In this document: positions 47,857 to 58,267 of the stretch, in pieces
Layout: each line of letters opens with the position of its first letter
Position numbering within the stretch: position 1 is the first letter of the stretch
Source of the DNA: Rhytidiadelphus loreus
Taxonomy: Eukaryota; Streptophyta; Bryopsida; Hypnales; Hylocomiaceae
DNA length: 64,000 bases
Direction: 5' to 3'
Assembly (NCBI GenBank): GCA_947034895.1
Contig: OX344764.1
Coordinates: forward strand, 71,715,348 to 71,779,347
Notes under the pieces: model-generated
Told to the model about the DNA's origin: nothing
Seen by the model: only the letters and a program-made list of their open reading frames with translations
Database searches by the model: none
Position numbers and translations under genes: made by a program

Positions 47857-48731
47857 CAAGAGATTGCACAAGCCGTAGATGCTGTAGTGTGAAGGTACAA
47901 CAAGGTCACTCCATTTGAAGAGAAGAGTCATGAAGGCGTTGCAAATGCCATGAGAGTTGGAGCGAAAGAAAAAAATACAAAGTTGTATGTGAAAATGATT
48001 AAGTTAGTGACCGCGGCAAATCCTGCACATGGACCAGAGTTTCTAGCAGAAGTAAGTGATGTGTTACCAAAATGACTTCGTGGTATATTTGTGTGTTCAT
48101 GTTCTAATTCTTATTGAAAGTGTAAATTGGATCTTGCATAGGTGGAAAAGCATTGGAGCACTAATGAGGTTCCAGAGATGACTCTGGAAAAACTCCAAAT
48201 GGTGGCCACTTGCAACACATCTTCGTTTCACAAGATCAAGTTCCTCAAGTAGTGGAACTCTTCATTGCCATTACGTGATGCTAGGCGGTTTCCACCACGG
48301 CCTGTATCAGAGACATTGCTCGGTCCGTTCTTGAACAGATGTGTCTGGTACGCTGGGGTGAGTGTTCAAGTGCGTGGTGGTGTTGATCAATTCAAATTGG
48401 ATTTTCTCTATTTCATTTAATGGATTTTTTATTATTCAAATTATAGAAGTAGGTTCTATAGCCTTTGAATCATAATTAATCTTGTCATTTTACAGATCGA
48501 AGATGCAGCAGTGGAGTACTTTGATGACGTTGTGAGGCAAGATAATATCATCATCAATATGAAAGTGCCACATCAACTTGAGTTCTTGGCAGAGTACATA
48601 GAGGGATGGAGAAGAAAGATCTGGGATCAAGGGTTCTTGGTGGTTCTTAGAGGAGCCAACTATTTCAAGAAAAGTGACTCTTTCATGAATTTCGATGGAT
48701 CCAAGCAAGCGGTTCGAAGAGTTCTTTTCCG
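47857..48731 (+). pseudogene. Middle region exons with two stop codons
   Basis: Three exons (47857-48051, 48142-48357, 48496-48731) with clean acceptors and donors (GTAAGT, GTGAGT, GTATGT). They encode a helical region without a named domain: EKSHEGVANAMRVGAKEKNT, PEMTLEKLQMVATCNTSSFH, LEFLAEYIEGWRRKIWDQGF. TGA (47890-47892) sits where Trp would read (..AVDAVV then RYNKV..). TAG (48250-48252) sits where Gln would read (..IKFLK then WNSSLP..). Both are single transitions from sense codons. Confidence 0.5.
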
Positions 48732-49060
48732 GTATGTTTCTTCTCCGATATTCATGTTTCACCCCAAGTATATAGAAATTCTTTTGATTTGATTGCGTCA
48801 TTTTCCTAAATGAAAAGAGGCTGAATATTGGTTTTCATAATGCCTCACTAGAATCTATTTTGAGGCATTATATGTTTCTACATGCCCTCCTCATTCTGAA
48901 TCTTTCTGTGTTTCGAGTCATCGTTTCATCATTATATTTTTACCCGTTGTTGTTGACTTAATATTTGGCCTTCATCTAACATGGTATCTGAAGAAGTCAT
49001 GTACCTTGCTAATCTAATAGAAATATGTTCTACAATGACTGTGTTTGTTTCATCCTATAG

Positions 49061-49759
49061 TTACTTCAAGCATGAAGGAGCCATTGGACGGACTGATCTT
49101 TCTCCATTCCTTTTCAGCTGGTTGGACCGTAGTTCTGCAGACTGCATGTACAACCCAAATCAACTCCGAACCTACACAACTGCTCATCTTAGTGGTGGGG
49201 GTGGTACATTGACTGCCCAGTCTCTTACACTCATCCATCGGAAGTAGAATTCCGAAATTCTTTGGAGGGCATCGGTGCTATTGATATGGAGGTGGATGAG
49301 TTTGCAGGACTTACCGATAGACAGAGGAACAGGGCCATTGCAAAGAGGGAAGCCAACGACAGGAAGAAAGCGGCTCGGCTCCAAGTGCTTCTGGAAACAA
49401 AGAATAAGAAGGAAGCTGAACATTTGGTCAAGATGGCAGAGAAGGAGAAGGAGAAAGAAGAAAAGCTCCTAGCCAAGGGCAAGAAGAAGGATGACGGTGG
49501 TGCCATTGTTCCGGCATCGTCGACAGTGGACCAACCCTCTCACATCGAAGATGGAGCTCAAAGCGGGGTGAAGAGGAAGGTACTCACACAGCTCACGGAG
49601 GACGTCATCACTCAAGGGACACAAATCATTGTTCTTGGTGATGATGAGTTGGATAAGAGTAAAGACTTGATCATCAATATTTCAATTGAAGACCTCGTTG
49701 AAGACATGGACATTGAGACGCCATCTTGGTATAGAGAGGTCATGGAGTTTTGGAAGAAG
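49061..49759 (+). pseudogene. Exon with frameshift and charged coiled coil
   Basis: Enters in phase to give ..VLFRYFKHEGAIGRTDLSPF. After the run GTGGTGGGGGTGG near 49195 the frame must change by one base to continue as IDCPVSYTHPSEVEFRNSLE. The shifted frame then holds a strongly charged helix (RNRAIAKREANDRKKAARLQ and KKEAEHLVKMAEKEKEKEEK) typical of a linker or nuclear-targeting coiled coil, and a tail with SGVKRKVLTQ. Ends at a donor (AAG then GTAAAT). Confidence 0.5.
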
Positions 49760-49863
49760 GTAAATTTCGAAGGACTTCGGAATTCCAATACCCATCATGA
49801 CTTGAAGAGCATGCAAATTGTGTGCATTGTTCATTGATCCAATTATGTATTGCATGTTTGCAG

Positions 49864-50884
49864 TTGTCGGTGGGTAAGCCTCGCATGTTTTATGGAGTGC
49901 CGAATGCCAGGCCTGGAGTGGACCTAATATTTTTTGACTGCCCGGAGAACTTGCCGGTGCCGGGACTGTCTTCTCCAGCAACGAAGGTGCCGACTTGGAA
50001 CGCAGACTTGGAGAATGAGGCTCTTCAAGCAGTATTTCAATTTGCCTTCAAACATCTTCAAGACCATGGATGCATGATAATATTTTACTCGTGGAGCGCT
50101 GATATTAGGGGTGATATTGCGGGATTGTGCGATACTTATCGGATGGTGAAGAAGAAGGAGTGGTGGGGCATGAATCGTCTCCACTTGACTTCGGCAGTAG
50201 ATACTAGTTCTACGATAAATTCAACCCTAAGTCTTTCGAAGTTGTGCCTGACTTTTTCTAATGGATATGTTACATTTGTTTCTTATGTGTATTTTGTTTT
50301 CATGATTGTAGACACAAAGGTTTGGAATCACACTCCTCGTGAAGGACTTTGGGGAGAAAGGGAAGTCGAACTTCACTTTCAAACGCACATCGTTAATGAA
50401 GAGTGCTGGTGTGGACATTGGTCGAGATGATATGTTGATGAACTACACCAAGGAGGATGACATGGCAATGAATGACGGGAAGCCATGGCGGGGTGCTCGT
50501 GAAAAGGATCCTTGGTTTTTTCAACTCCTCATCGAAGCTACAACCGTCGAAGGAGATTTGGTTCTCGATTGTACCACATCTACAGGTGATCATTAAATTT
50601 CATTTTTATCCATTCAAGTAGCCATTTTGCAAATGAATCACATCACTAATATTTAATATTCCATTGACTTCAGGTGCGTCAATTACTGCTTGTCATGGCA
50701 CTGGCCGACACATTGTGGCTTTGGAGGAGAACATTGACATCTTTGATGCTCTCCTGAAACCCATGAGGAAGCCTACTCCAGCTTCGATGAAGGCCCCACT
50801 TCAACCATCAACACTCAAAGCACATGATTCGGATGATATGCCAGTGGTGCCTCGAAAATTCGCTCGGAGGGGAAAATTTAGTAA
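49864..50884 (+). pseudogene. Beta-class DNA methyltransferase domain exons
   Basis: Exon 49864-about 50250 reads GVDLIFFDCPENLPVPG, the place of the DPPY catalytic motif IV, then LKHL-type helix and HGCMIIFYSWS. Exons 50312-50585 and 50674-50884 read REKDPWFFQLLIEATTVEGD, LVLDCTTSTG then ASITACHGTGRHIVALEENI, the place of motif X/I (normally DPF.GSGTT). Motif IV before motif I is the permuted beta order of N4-cytosine and N6-adenine enzymes. DPPY is DCPE and F.G.G is TTSTG here, so this copy is unlikely to be catalytic. Near 50200 the better coding text (FYDKFNPKSFEVVPDF) lies in another frame after a TAG. Confidence 0.55.
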
Positions 50885-50968
50885 GTAAGTTTGCATTTTT
50901 CTTTAAGTATTTATTTTTATTGAAAGCTTTATGTTCTATAATTCTGACACTGTCATATTTGTTTGCAG

Positions 50969-51230
50969 CCATCGAGGATTGATGTCATCAGATGTGATGC
51001 TGAACAAACAAAGTCTTTTCTATAGTCCTGAAAAGAGTTTTGATCTTCCAATCTATGCAGAGCACATGGCATCAGCCTTTGCGGATTTTGGTTGTCATAA
51101 GCCAAAACGCCGTAAAGATACATACGCTCTAAATGTTTTACAATTCATAGATGGATCAGCATTCGAGGGTAGAGAGACCTCAGAATCCTCTACCAATGAG
51201 GATTCCGCGACCGAGTCGACTGCAACTTAG
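50969..51230 (+). CDS. Last exon of the ParB-methyltransferase gene
   Basis: Joined in phase from donor GTAAGT at 50885 to acceptor TTTGCAG. Reads HRGLMSSDVMLNKQSLFYSP, MASAFADFGCHKPKRRKDTY and a Ser/Thr/Glu-rich end, stop at 51228-51230. No lesion and no separate domain recognised. Confidence 0.5.
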
Positions 51231-52490
51231 ATTGATGAGATAGATATATCTCAGAAGTCAAACTACTATGTATGGATTTGCTTTCTGATTGGATTTGTGT
51301 GTTTCATGAATACATATGGAGCATCCTTTATTTTCAAATTCATTCTTGAATGGCATTATTTCATTCTAAATTGACCACTCTCACTTGTTGCAATGAAGTC
51401 TCTTATCAATAAGCACTGAATGACTATAATTTTGAATAAATGAGCTCACTTTTTCGGACCATCACAATTCCCTATATCCACGATCATAGGATCCTCACGC
51501 TTTTCTCTCCCAAAAAAAAAGGGAGGCTCACAGGCTCACAGGCTCATGCTCACAGGCTCACATACTAGCAACCCTGACCAGGAGGTAGGCATTGACATGC
51601 AATGGGAGCTCTTGCATATTTCGAAGCTCTAGAAAACAGATGATGGTGTGCAATGGGGCTCACCCTACCGCTCATTATGCAACATGCAAGCTACAACTTC
51701 AAGTTAACCACAAGAAAAATGAGTTAAAGGATTATGAGAGCAAGTCGTAATTGGTGTTGGATAGTAATCAGTAGAGATGGGGTCTTAGTTGTGTCATGAG
51801 ATATTTCTTTGTTAGTTGAGTTAAGGAAATGGAATGGAGGTTGGAGGTTGGAGGTTGGTTGATTTGAAGTAGAAGTTTAACTAATTAAATCAACTTTTTG
51901 ACTCAAGTTGCATTTATTAAACCAAAGATTAACTACATGTTTGAAGTAAAAAGAAAAGTGAATCACTTCAAAGTCATTTTTTTTATGTACAAAAGACAAA
52001 TAAAGACATAAAAGACATAGATAGGTGTTAGTTGCTGTAAGAGATAGTTGTTCTTGTTTATGGGAGTTTTATAAAATGTCAATTTAGTGTGAACTAGTGT
52101 GCCCTATGCCTTTGCCAAACATTAAAGTAATTTTCTAATTTTTAAATTCATAAAAACTTTTAAATTCAATAATTCTCTCACCGGATGTCCAAATGCCATG
52201 AAACAAAGTTTGTACACTCCTCGCAAAGGGCTTTCTGATGGTACCCAAACATGATTGGGGGACATATGGTTCTAAAGACCTCACTGTAACAAAAACAAAA
52301 AAACAGACTTAAGGTATGGACTAGTATGCCCTTGTGCCATTGCCACAATATAATATAAAAGTAAAGTAAAAGTAATTTTTTTAATTCTTTAATTCATAAA
52401 ATCTTCAAAATTCAATGACTCACACTGAAGGTCCAAACATCATGAAGCAAAGCCCGTGCACCCCTCCTCATTGAAGGCTTTTTGATGGTA
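51231..52490. other. Non-coding stretch with small repeats
   Basis: No gene seen. It holds the 3' flank of the methyltransferase gene, a GGAGGTT triple repeat near 51836-51862 and the repeats listed separately. Confidence 0.4.
51524..51567. repeat. GGCTCACA tandem repeat
   Basis: GGCTCACA is repeated four times at roughly 10-bp spacing and ends ..GGCTCACATACTAG, the inverse of the end of the MITE at 17721. It is a probable fragment of that family. Confidence 0.55.
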
Positions 52491-52492
52491 GG
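52089..52492. repeat. Tandem duplication of about 225 bp
   Basis: The block GAACTAGTGTGCCCTATGCC ... GGCTTTCTGATGGTA (52089-52241) recurs as GGACTAGTATGCCC ... GGCTTTTTGATGGTA (52318-52490), visibly diverged. Non-coding. Confidence 0.65.
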
Positions 52493-53207
52493 GTGATTGC
52501 AAGAAATGCTTGCCCTATTTTTTGTCCCTTGACCTTAGACAGGTGGTTTTTTGCTCATAACTTTTGCATCGTCTGTCCATCTTCTATGAAACTTGAAATG
52601 AAGGTACATGTGATAGTTTCAGATGTTGTGTAATTTTTTGGGTTTTCTTAAAATTATTTTACTATTTTTAAACTGCCCCCGATTGGATGTCTACCTTGGC
52701 CATTTGGGGGGTTTGTAGTACTATTTTTGATCCAAAAATAAGAATTTGAAGCTCAAAATTGGTATACAAGGACTTATACTAAAGTTACACAACCTCACCG
52801 AAGGATTTCTAAAAATAGTAAATTGTCCACCCTCTACATGTGCTCAAAGAGCACTACCTTTGCGCAAGTGTAGAGAACACAATTTTATTTTTCCAATAGT
52901 GAAAAGGAGTATCTATAAGTTAGGAAAAATAGCTTTTCTTTTGAGAATTTTTTGAATTTTTTTACTGTTTTTTTAAGAATTAAATTTCAAACTGTCTATT
53001 TTCTTCCATTTTTCAACCCTCTTTGACCGTGCATAACTCTTAGAGATAAAAAATTTTGGGTCTGAATTTTTGCACATATCATTTTTTTAATGTTTTACAC
53101 ATTATCCATATTTTATTTTATTTAAAAAAAAATTATTCCAAAATCCACGAACAAGAGTGAAATGGTCGTTTTGAACGAAAATCGGCAGGTGTTTCTTGCA
53201 ACTACCC
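52491..53207. mobile_element. MITE with GGGT..TTGCAAGAAA ends
   Basis: Left end GGGTGATTGCAAGAAATGCT pairs with the inverse of the right end (GGGTAGTTGCAAGAAACACC) and pairing continues through CTTGCC.ATTTT. Length about 717 bp, no transposase. Confidence 0.6.
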
Positions 53208-53289
53208 AGTACCAAGAACGCAATCATAGGACATACAATTCATGAGATCTCAACGTTACAAACAAAACAAAACAAATAGCCTAACTTAA

Positions 53290-54410
53290 CCCTAAATGAC
53301 TATTGTCCCCTTGGGAGACAAATGGAATTTTGGGCAAGTACCTAGGGGCTGCATTTTTGTCATGATTTTTTGAAACTTTTTTTGAAGATAAGAAAAACTG
53401 ATTAGCTTTATAGGGATGTTATTTTTTTTCAATTAGTGCCCAAAAACAAAAGTTATGTCCAAATAAGCTCAAAACAGTGGAGAGGAGGCAGCAAAAATAA
53501 AATTCAAAGTTTGAATTTCTTTCTTGAATTTCTATTTCTCATAGATTATATTTTTGTCTACATGGGAAGATTTGATTCATACCATTTGTTATGAGAAACT
53601 TATGGACAATCTTGTTTTTCGGGCAATTAGAGCATCTTTTGGAAAAAATAACATGTGGGATTCATTTATAAATGCAATTTTACTATTTTTCCAAAAAAAA
53701 ATTCCACGTGGTTTACTTTGCTTCCTAGAGCAATCTCACAAGTGGAATTAGTTTGTTTTAATTCCATTTTAGAGATATTAATAGTTTAGATTTTCCTTCT
53801 ATTTCATCTACTTAGCAATTTTTTAAAGAATTATTATTTTTTTAATTCTTTTTTTTTCTAGACTCTCAATTCAATTCAGGGTTACCAGGACGTCCGGACG
53901 TCCAACGTCCGCGTCCGGACCCCCCCGGACGTCCAGTTTTTTTGTTTTTTACCTAGGGTAAATAAAAAGTTACCTTGTCCGAGGCTTCCGACGGCCACTC
54001 CCGATCCGACGGCCTGATTGGACGGCCAGGTTCGATCCGACGGCCTAATCGAACGGTCCGATCGGGTATGCTCTTCTGACGGGCTGATTGGATGGCCACA
54101 TCCGATCCGACGGCCTGGTTTAATCCAGCCCTTTTCCTTGACAAAAGTATAATGTATGAGTGAAAAAAATTTAGAAATAAAAAATTTTAATTCTGAAAAA
54201 TCTTTGTGTTGCCCGGTCTCCCAAGTTTTGAGTTACATGGGCATAACTTTTGTAGAAGGGTACCGATTGAGAAAAAAATTATATTTTCACAAAGGTTTTC
54301 CATTTCTCTATCTAAAAAAAAAATTTAAGAAAATCAGGAGACAAATTCAACCCAGAGGTATCAACCTGAAATCCATTTGTCAACGGAAGGGACGCTTTGT
54401 CCTTTAGGGG
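53290..54410. mobile_element. TTAA-flanked element, copy E, carrying a GC cluster
   Basis: TTAA (53286-53289) then CCCTAAATGACTATTGTCCC; right end GTCCTTTAGGGG then TTCA, a one-base change from TTAA. Both ends resemble the right end of copy A, so the element has long inverted arms. Between about 53880 and 54125 the A-type sequence is interrupted by a GC-rich GACGTCC/GACGG cluster, which makes it longer than its relatives. Confidence 0.6.
53880..54125. repeat. GC-rich GACGTCC / GATCCGACGGCC cluster 1
   Basis: Starts with overlapping GGACGTCC palindromes (53889-53938), then five or so copies of (T)CCGACGGCCTG(A/G)TT(G/C)GA. It lies inside TTAA element copy E. The same motif, in the same strand orientation, recurs near 58.1, 61.0 and 63.6 kb. 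Confidence 0.8.
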
Positions 54411-54477
54411 TTCAAATGAGCTATGAAAAGAAATAGAACCCATTGTTGAACTTCGGTATACAATAAGTTTTGTTTAA

Positions 54478-55055
54478 CCCCTAAAGTCCCAAGGGCCATT
54501 TTTTTGCCAAAATCACTTAAAACTACCACTTTTGTTATGTTCACCTATGAAATAAAATTTTAAAATGTTTTTTAGAATCTAACCTTAGGATCTTGTTCTA
54601 CACTTGTCTAAGATCATGTGATAAAATTTTTGTGATGTTTGACCGTATAGATTGAAAGATATTAGCAATCAAAGTGGAAGAAAAAAATTCTTTCAAGAAG
54701 TTGCTATGATTGCCCGCAAAACAAGAATCTCCATAACTTTCACATCACTAATCCAAATGGAATGAATCAAAGCTTCCCATTCAGAAGAAAATATAATCTA
54801 CATAAAAAAAAATATTAAAAAATTTATTTGAATTTTTTGTGGATTTTTTTTGCTGCCCGATCTCCCCCATTTTGAGGTTATTGTGGCATAACTTTTGCTC
54901 CTGAGCACCGATTGGAGTAAAAATTATATTCCCGGAAATCTCTTAAGTTTATCTATCTTATGAGAAAGTTTCAAAAAGTTTCAGTAAAAATTGAGATCAT
55001 AGGAGCCTGCCCGAAATCCATTTTGTCCCCCGTAGGGACAATGGGACTTTAGGGG
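54478..55055. mobile_element. TTAA-flanked inverted-end element, copy F
   Basis: TTAA (54474-54477) then CCCCTAAAGTCCCA; TGGGACTTTAGGGG then TTAA (55056-55059): perfect 14-bp inverted ends and intact target duplication. The interior matches copy A left to right, but shorter (578 bp). It is probably the best preserved member. Confidence 0.8.
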
Positions 55056-55374
55056 TTAAGGTCCCTATTGACGGTCATGGAAATTATTCTAACAAAAAGA
55101 AAAAGAAAAAGGTACAAGGTCTAAATACTAAATAGCGTCGAAATGCAAGATGGTACTATTTTGTTAGGATTTTATAGAAATGTCATTTTTTTAATTAACA
55201 AGGATTTAGGCCCAAAAATTAACCCATTCTTGTACTTTAGGGAGTACTGAAAGAATCCCCATTTGAACTCATGAAAGTAATTTGACTTCGAAAAAAATTA
55301 AAATTCTTAAAAATTCTGTATCGTTCCCAACTGTAGAATTCAATGCATTTTTATTCTAACCATTTCTTTCTTAA

Positions 55375-55740
55375 GCCCTAAAGGACCGAGCCATTTTCTG
55401 GGTCCAAAATCACTGAAAACTGCCATTCCAGCTGCGATCATTCACGATGTTGTGAAAATGTTTTCTTTGAAAATGTAACCGTAAGATCTTGAAGTGAACT
55501 TGTATGAGAGGGTGTGGTAAACTTTTTGGGAGTTTTCACCTTACGGATAAAGAGATATTTGCATTCAAAGTCTTTTTTTTTTTTTTTTTTCACTATGCCC
55601 CAGAATTTCAGATGCCTTTGACCGCCTCATGCTCAATTTTTTTGCACTACACACCATAAAATTAAAAAAAATTCTTGTAGGTATTGAAGTTGGGCATATG
55701 CATACCAATTTTCAAAGAAATCCAACACACCTAACACCTC
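55375..55740. mobile_element. TTAA-family left end, copy G (right end not found)
   Basis: TTAA (55371-55374) then GCCCTAAAGGACCGAGCCATT and A-like interior (AAAACTGCCATT, ACCGTA.GATCTTG). No matching right end was found before the kinase-like gene, so it is truncated, or its partner lies beyond that gene near 58.3-58.8 kb. Confidence 0.45.
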
Positions 55741-56279
55741 CAAAAAAAATTTGCAATGCCATTATGCCACAATGTCCCAAATATTGACAATGCACTAAGT
55801 CATCTTTGATTCAGTTTTCCCACCACATACTTTGAGATTTTGAAAATTCGAACGATGGATACAAAGGCATACTTATATTTGACAAGCAAGAAATTTTTGT
55901 TTGGGAAAATTTCAAAATCTGAGATTCCTATGACCTTCTGAAGTTTGAAGCTACTTGGACGATGGGGTTTACAAAGCTTAAAATGAAAACAATCTCCACA
56001 CACCCTTGCTAATTGCCACCTCAACATTCAACAACAACAAGTAGTGCCTTTTTCATTCAAGTCATATGTATCTTTCATAGTTTCATGTGACAAAAAATCA
56101 TAAGCATTACTTACTCAAATATACCGAACTTTCAAAATGTATAATTATCATATTCCACATATATGGTCATACATCGACATTGCATAATTAGGCACTATAT
56201 AGTGTGCACGCGTACATCCTCATTCTATATTTACTACATACCTCTATAGTTCTATGCTACTATAAAGTACGTTGAACTA
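55741..56279. other. Non-coding 3' flank of the kinase-like gene
   Basis: AT-rich, no gene or complete element seen. Confidence 0.4.
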
Positions 56280-57788
56280 CTAATATGAATGGCGGAAGTG
56301 CTCATCCGGCACAGGCCAATTGCACCGACCGGAAAAGAAATTGATGATGTGAGACAAACCACCACGGTAATTCGAACCTTCACTGCAAGGCCGCTCCATG
56401 TATGAGTGAAACATAAGGGCCAAAACGTGGTGACTCAACTTCGTCAGTTCAGCTGATTCCTGATGCAACTTGTAGTATTCTTCAGACATGCAATCCTTGT
56501 TGATGCGTTGAGCGAGTTTACAAACCGCATATTCTTCTGATGCACGTGATAGATTTGGAATGATTGACCCATCTGCATCTCTTTTGTGCACATATGCAAT
56601 CTTCGGGTCCACCCACCACCTCTTTCTCAAAGCCTCCTCCATGTCACTCGCACATGTAAACGTGTACAAAGACTTCATTGGTTCAGAAGCTACGGTAGTC
56701 ATGCCCCAATCGCAGACTCCAATGTATACGCGTGACTCGTCTTCAGGAAAGTGAAACATTATGTTGTCTGGAGAGATGTCATTGTGAAGATGTCCAGAAA
56801 TGTGCACCGCATTCATGATGTGCAATAATGCCCATGCAAGTTGCGTGCGCTTCTTCCTAAATCGTCCGAGACGGTAAGCTTCAATCAACTCTACCTCTGT
56901 TGGCCTCGAATAGTGCAACCGAATGGCAATGTTGTCTGGATAATCATTATCCAAGTGCATCATGTGCCGTAGTGTTCCGCCATTCCACCAATACGAATAC
57001 CCTTCATTTGTTGTTCCATGAACTGCAGCAAACCGTATAACTCCAGGATGTAGAATCCGCACTGCCATTGACTCGTTCTGGTGTTCCAATCTCGCAAGAT
57101 GAGGCTGTGTGCGGTGTTGATTGGATAGCTTTGTTGCAAACTCCCAAAATGTAGCTATCCTTGGACACCCTTCAATTCGAACCCTACGAATTGTTGCATA
57201 TCCACCCTTCATGGTTTTTTGGTCTTGAACGATTACTCGTGCTGTGTCGGGAAGCGCTATGAGGTGTTGTCTGCCCTGATCCAGTTCAGCCACTCCATCA
57301 GTGCTATTCCACCAACCCAAAGATCCTCGTCTGTTACGGCTCTTTGCAAACGGCTTGCATCGTGCAACAAACAAGTCAGCTTTCAGAATGACTTCACGAA
57401 AATCCTCATCATTTTCCTGATATTGAGAGCCATACCTTGCTAGCACCATTGATGCATTCCACAATGCATTCCACAATGCATCGTGGACCCTATTCTCCAA
57501 GAATTTTGGAAAGCCTTTCTTCTCCGTCTCGTGGTGCCATTCCGGAACGCTAAGCGCATTCATCATCAGTTGCCACATGTCCGCCTTGAATTTTTGCGAG
57601 CACTCCTCGTTGTACCTAACGTATTTGTTGTGTAGTGACATCATCGTTTCCGACTCATAGAAATTGACGATCAACTTGATCAAAAATCTCTTGCATGCAT
57701 CAGAGGGAATGTCCCTACTTGCCTCATTGTGTGAACCTCCTTCATGCTCCATTTGTTTCCTCTTTGCAGCCTTCTTTGTTCGTGGCAT
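56280..57788 (-). CDS. Divergent protein-kinase-like protein
   Basis: 502 residues, single exon, no lesions. The ATG at 57788 is chosen because upstream codons are the translated GC cluster. The N-terminus is basic (MPRTKKAAKRKQ), a likely nuclear signal. Residues 30-190 are helical. The kinase fold follows: a loose glycine loop KGGYATIRRV (194-203), HPGVIRFAAVHGT (247-259), a hinge-like YSYWWNGGTLRHMM, catalytic loop HNDISPDNIM (335-344) and DWG (360-362). Asp337, Asn342 and Asp360 are kept, but the Lys of HRDLK is Ser and the activation segment lacks APE. HxDIS..N also occurs in fungal FunK1-type kinases; I cannot say whether it is related. Activity is uncertain. Confidence 0.65.
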   Translation of the reverse strand: MPRTKKAAKRKQMEHEGGSHNEASRDIPSDACKRFLIKLIVNFYESETMMSLHNKYVRYNEECSQKFKADMWQLMMNALSVPEWHHETEKKGFPKFLENRVHDALWNALWNASMVLARYGSQYQENDEDFREVILKADLFVARCKPFAKSRNRRGSLGWWNSTDGVAELDQGRQHLIALPDTARVIVQDQKTMKGGYATIRRVRIEGCPRIATFWEFATKLSNQHRTQPHLARLEHQNESMAVRILHPGVIRFAAVHGTTNEGYSYWWNGGTLRHMMHLDNDYPDNIAIRLHYSRPTEVELIEAYRLGRFRKKRTQLAWALLHIMNAVHISGHLHNDISPDNIMFHFPEDESRVYIGVCDWGMTTVASEPMKSLYTFTCASDMEEALRKRWWVDPKIAYVHKRDADGSIIPNLSRASEEYAVCKLAQRINKDCMSEEYYKLHQESAELTKLSHHVLALMFHSYMERPCSEGSNYRGGLSHIINFFSGRCNWPVPDEHFRHSY

Positions 57789-57989
57789 CGTGATGAACTT
57801 CTTGTACGAATGAATATTCGCAAAATGAAATGATAATTTCAAGTTCAAGTGAAACTCGAACCAAAACTGAAAAAAATGGCAATAAGGGGCCCCCAAAATC
57901 GCACTCTTGCTTTCCCAAGAAGAGGAACCAATGGGGGCATGAACCACCAAGCTCTCCGCTTCACTCTTGCAATATGCAAGGGGGAAAAC
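57789..57989 (-). promoter_or_regulatory. Leader and promoter of the kinase-like gene
   Basis: Lies between the start codon (57788) and the GC cluster upstream. No clear TATA box was identified, so the assignment is positional. Confidence 0.3.
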
Positions 57990-58245
57990 AAAAGTGAGGA
58001 TCGGACGGGCCCGTCCGACTCTCTTATACCTTTCCGACGCCCTTTTCCGATGCACGGTCCGCGTCGGAAATCCGACGCCCACGACGCGGCCGACAGATCG
58101 GACGGCCGATCGATCCGACGGCCCCCGCGAGGCGGACGGGCTGCCGTGCAACAGATCGGACGGCGCGGCAGTTCGACAGATCGGACGGCGCGGCAGGACA
58201 ACAGATCGGACGGCGCGGCAGTTCGATAGATCGGACGGCTCCAAT
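57990..58245. repeat. GC-rich GACGG cluster 2
   Basis: Contains at least six copies of GATCGGACGG or GATCCGACGG, including a threefold repeat CAGATCGGACGGCGCGGCAG near 58150-58240 with a spacing of about 34 bp. It ends about 25 bp before TTAA element H. In gene orientation it lies 200-450 bp upstream of the kinase-like start codon. Confidence 0.8.
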
Positions 58246-58267
58246 AAATGGTATTTTCACCCCTTAA

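Larger units (their letters stand above)
46807..51230 (+). pseudogene. ParB-like / DNA methyltransferase fusion gene (whole locus)
   Basis: I reconstruct ten exons: 46807-47462, 47558-about 47726, 47857-48051, 48142-48357, 48496-48731, 49061-49759, 49864-about 50250, 50312-50585, 50674-50884 and 50969-51230. Most junctions have good GT-AG signals and consistent phase. The product would be an acidic leader, a ParB-like domain, a long uncharacterised middle, a Lys-rich coiled coil and a beta-class N4/N6 DNA methyltransferase. Lesions in this copy: TGA at 47890, TAG at 48250, a one-base shift near 49195 and a frame problem near 50200. It is therefore probably a pseudogene, though splice sites remain well kept. 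Bacterial and phage ParB-methyltransferase fusions are the nearest architecture known to me. Confidence 0.6.
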
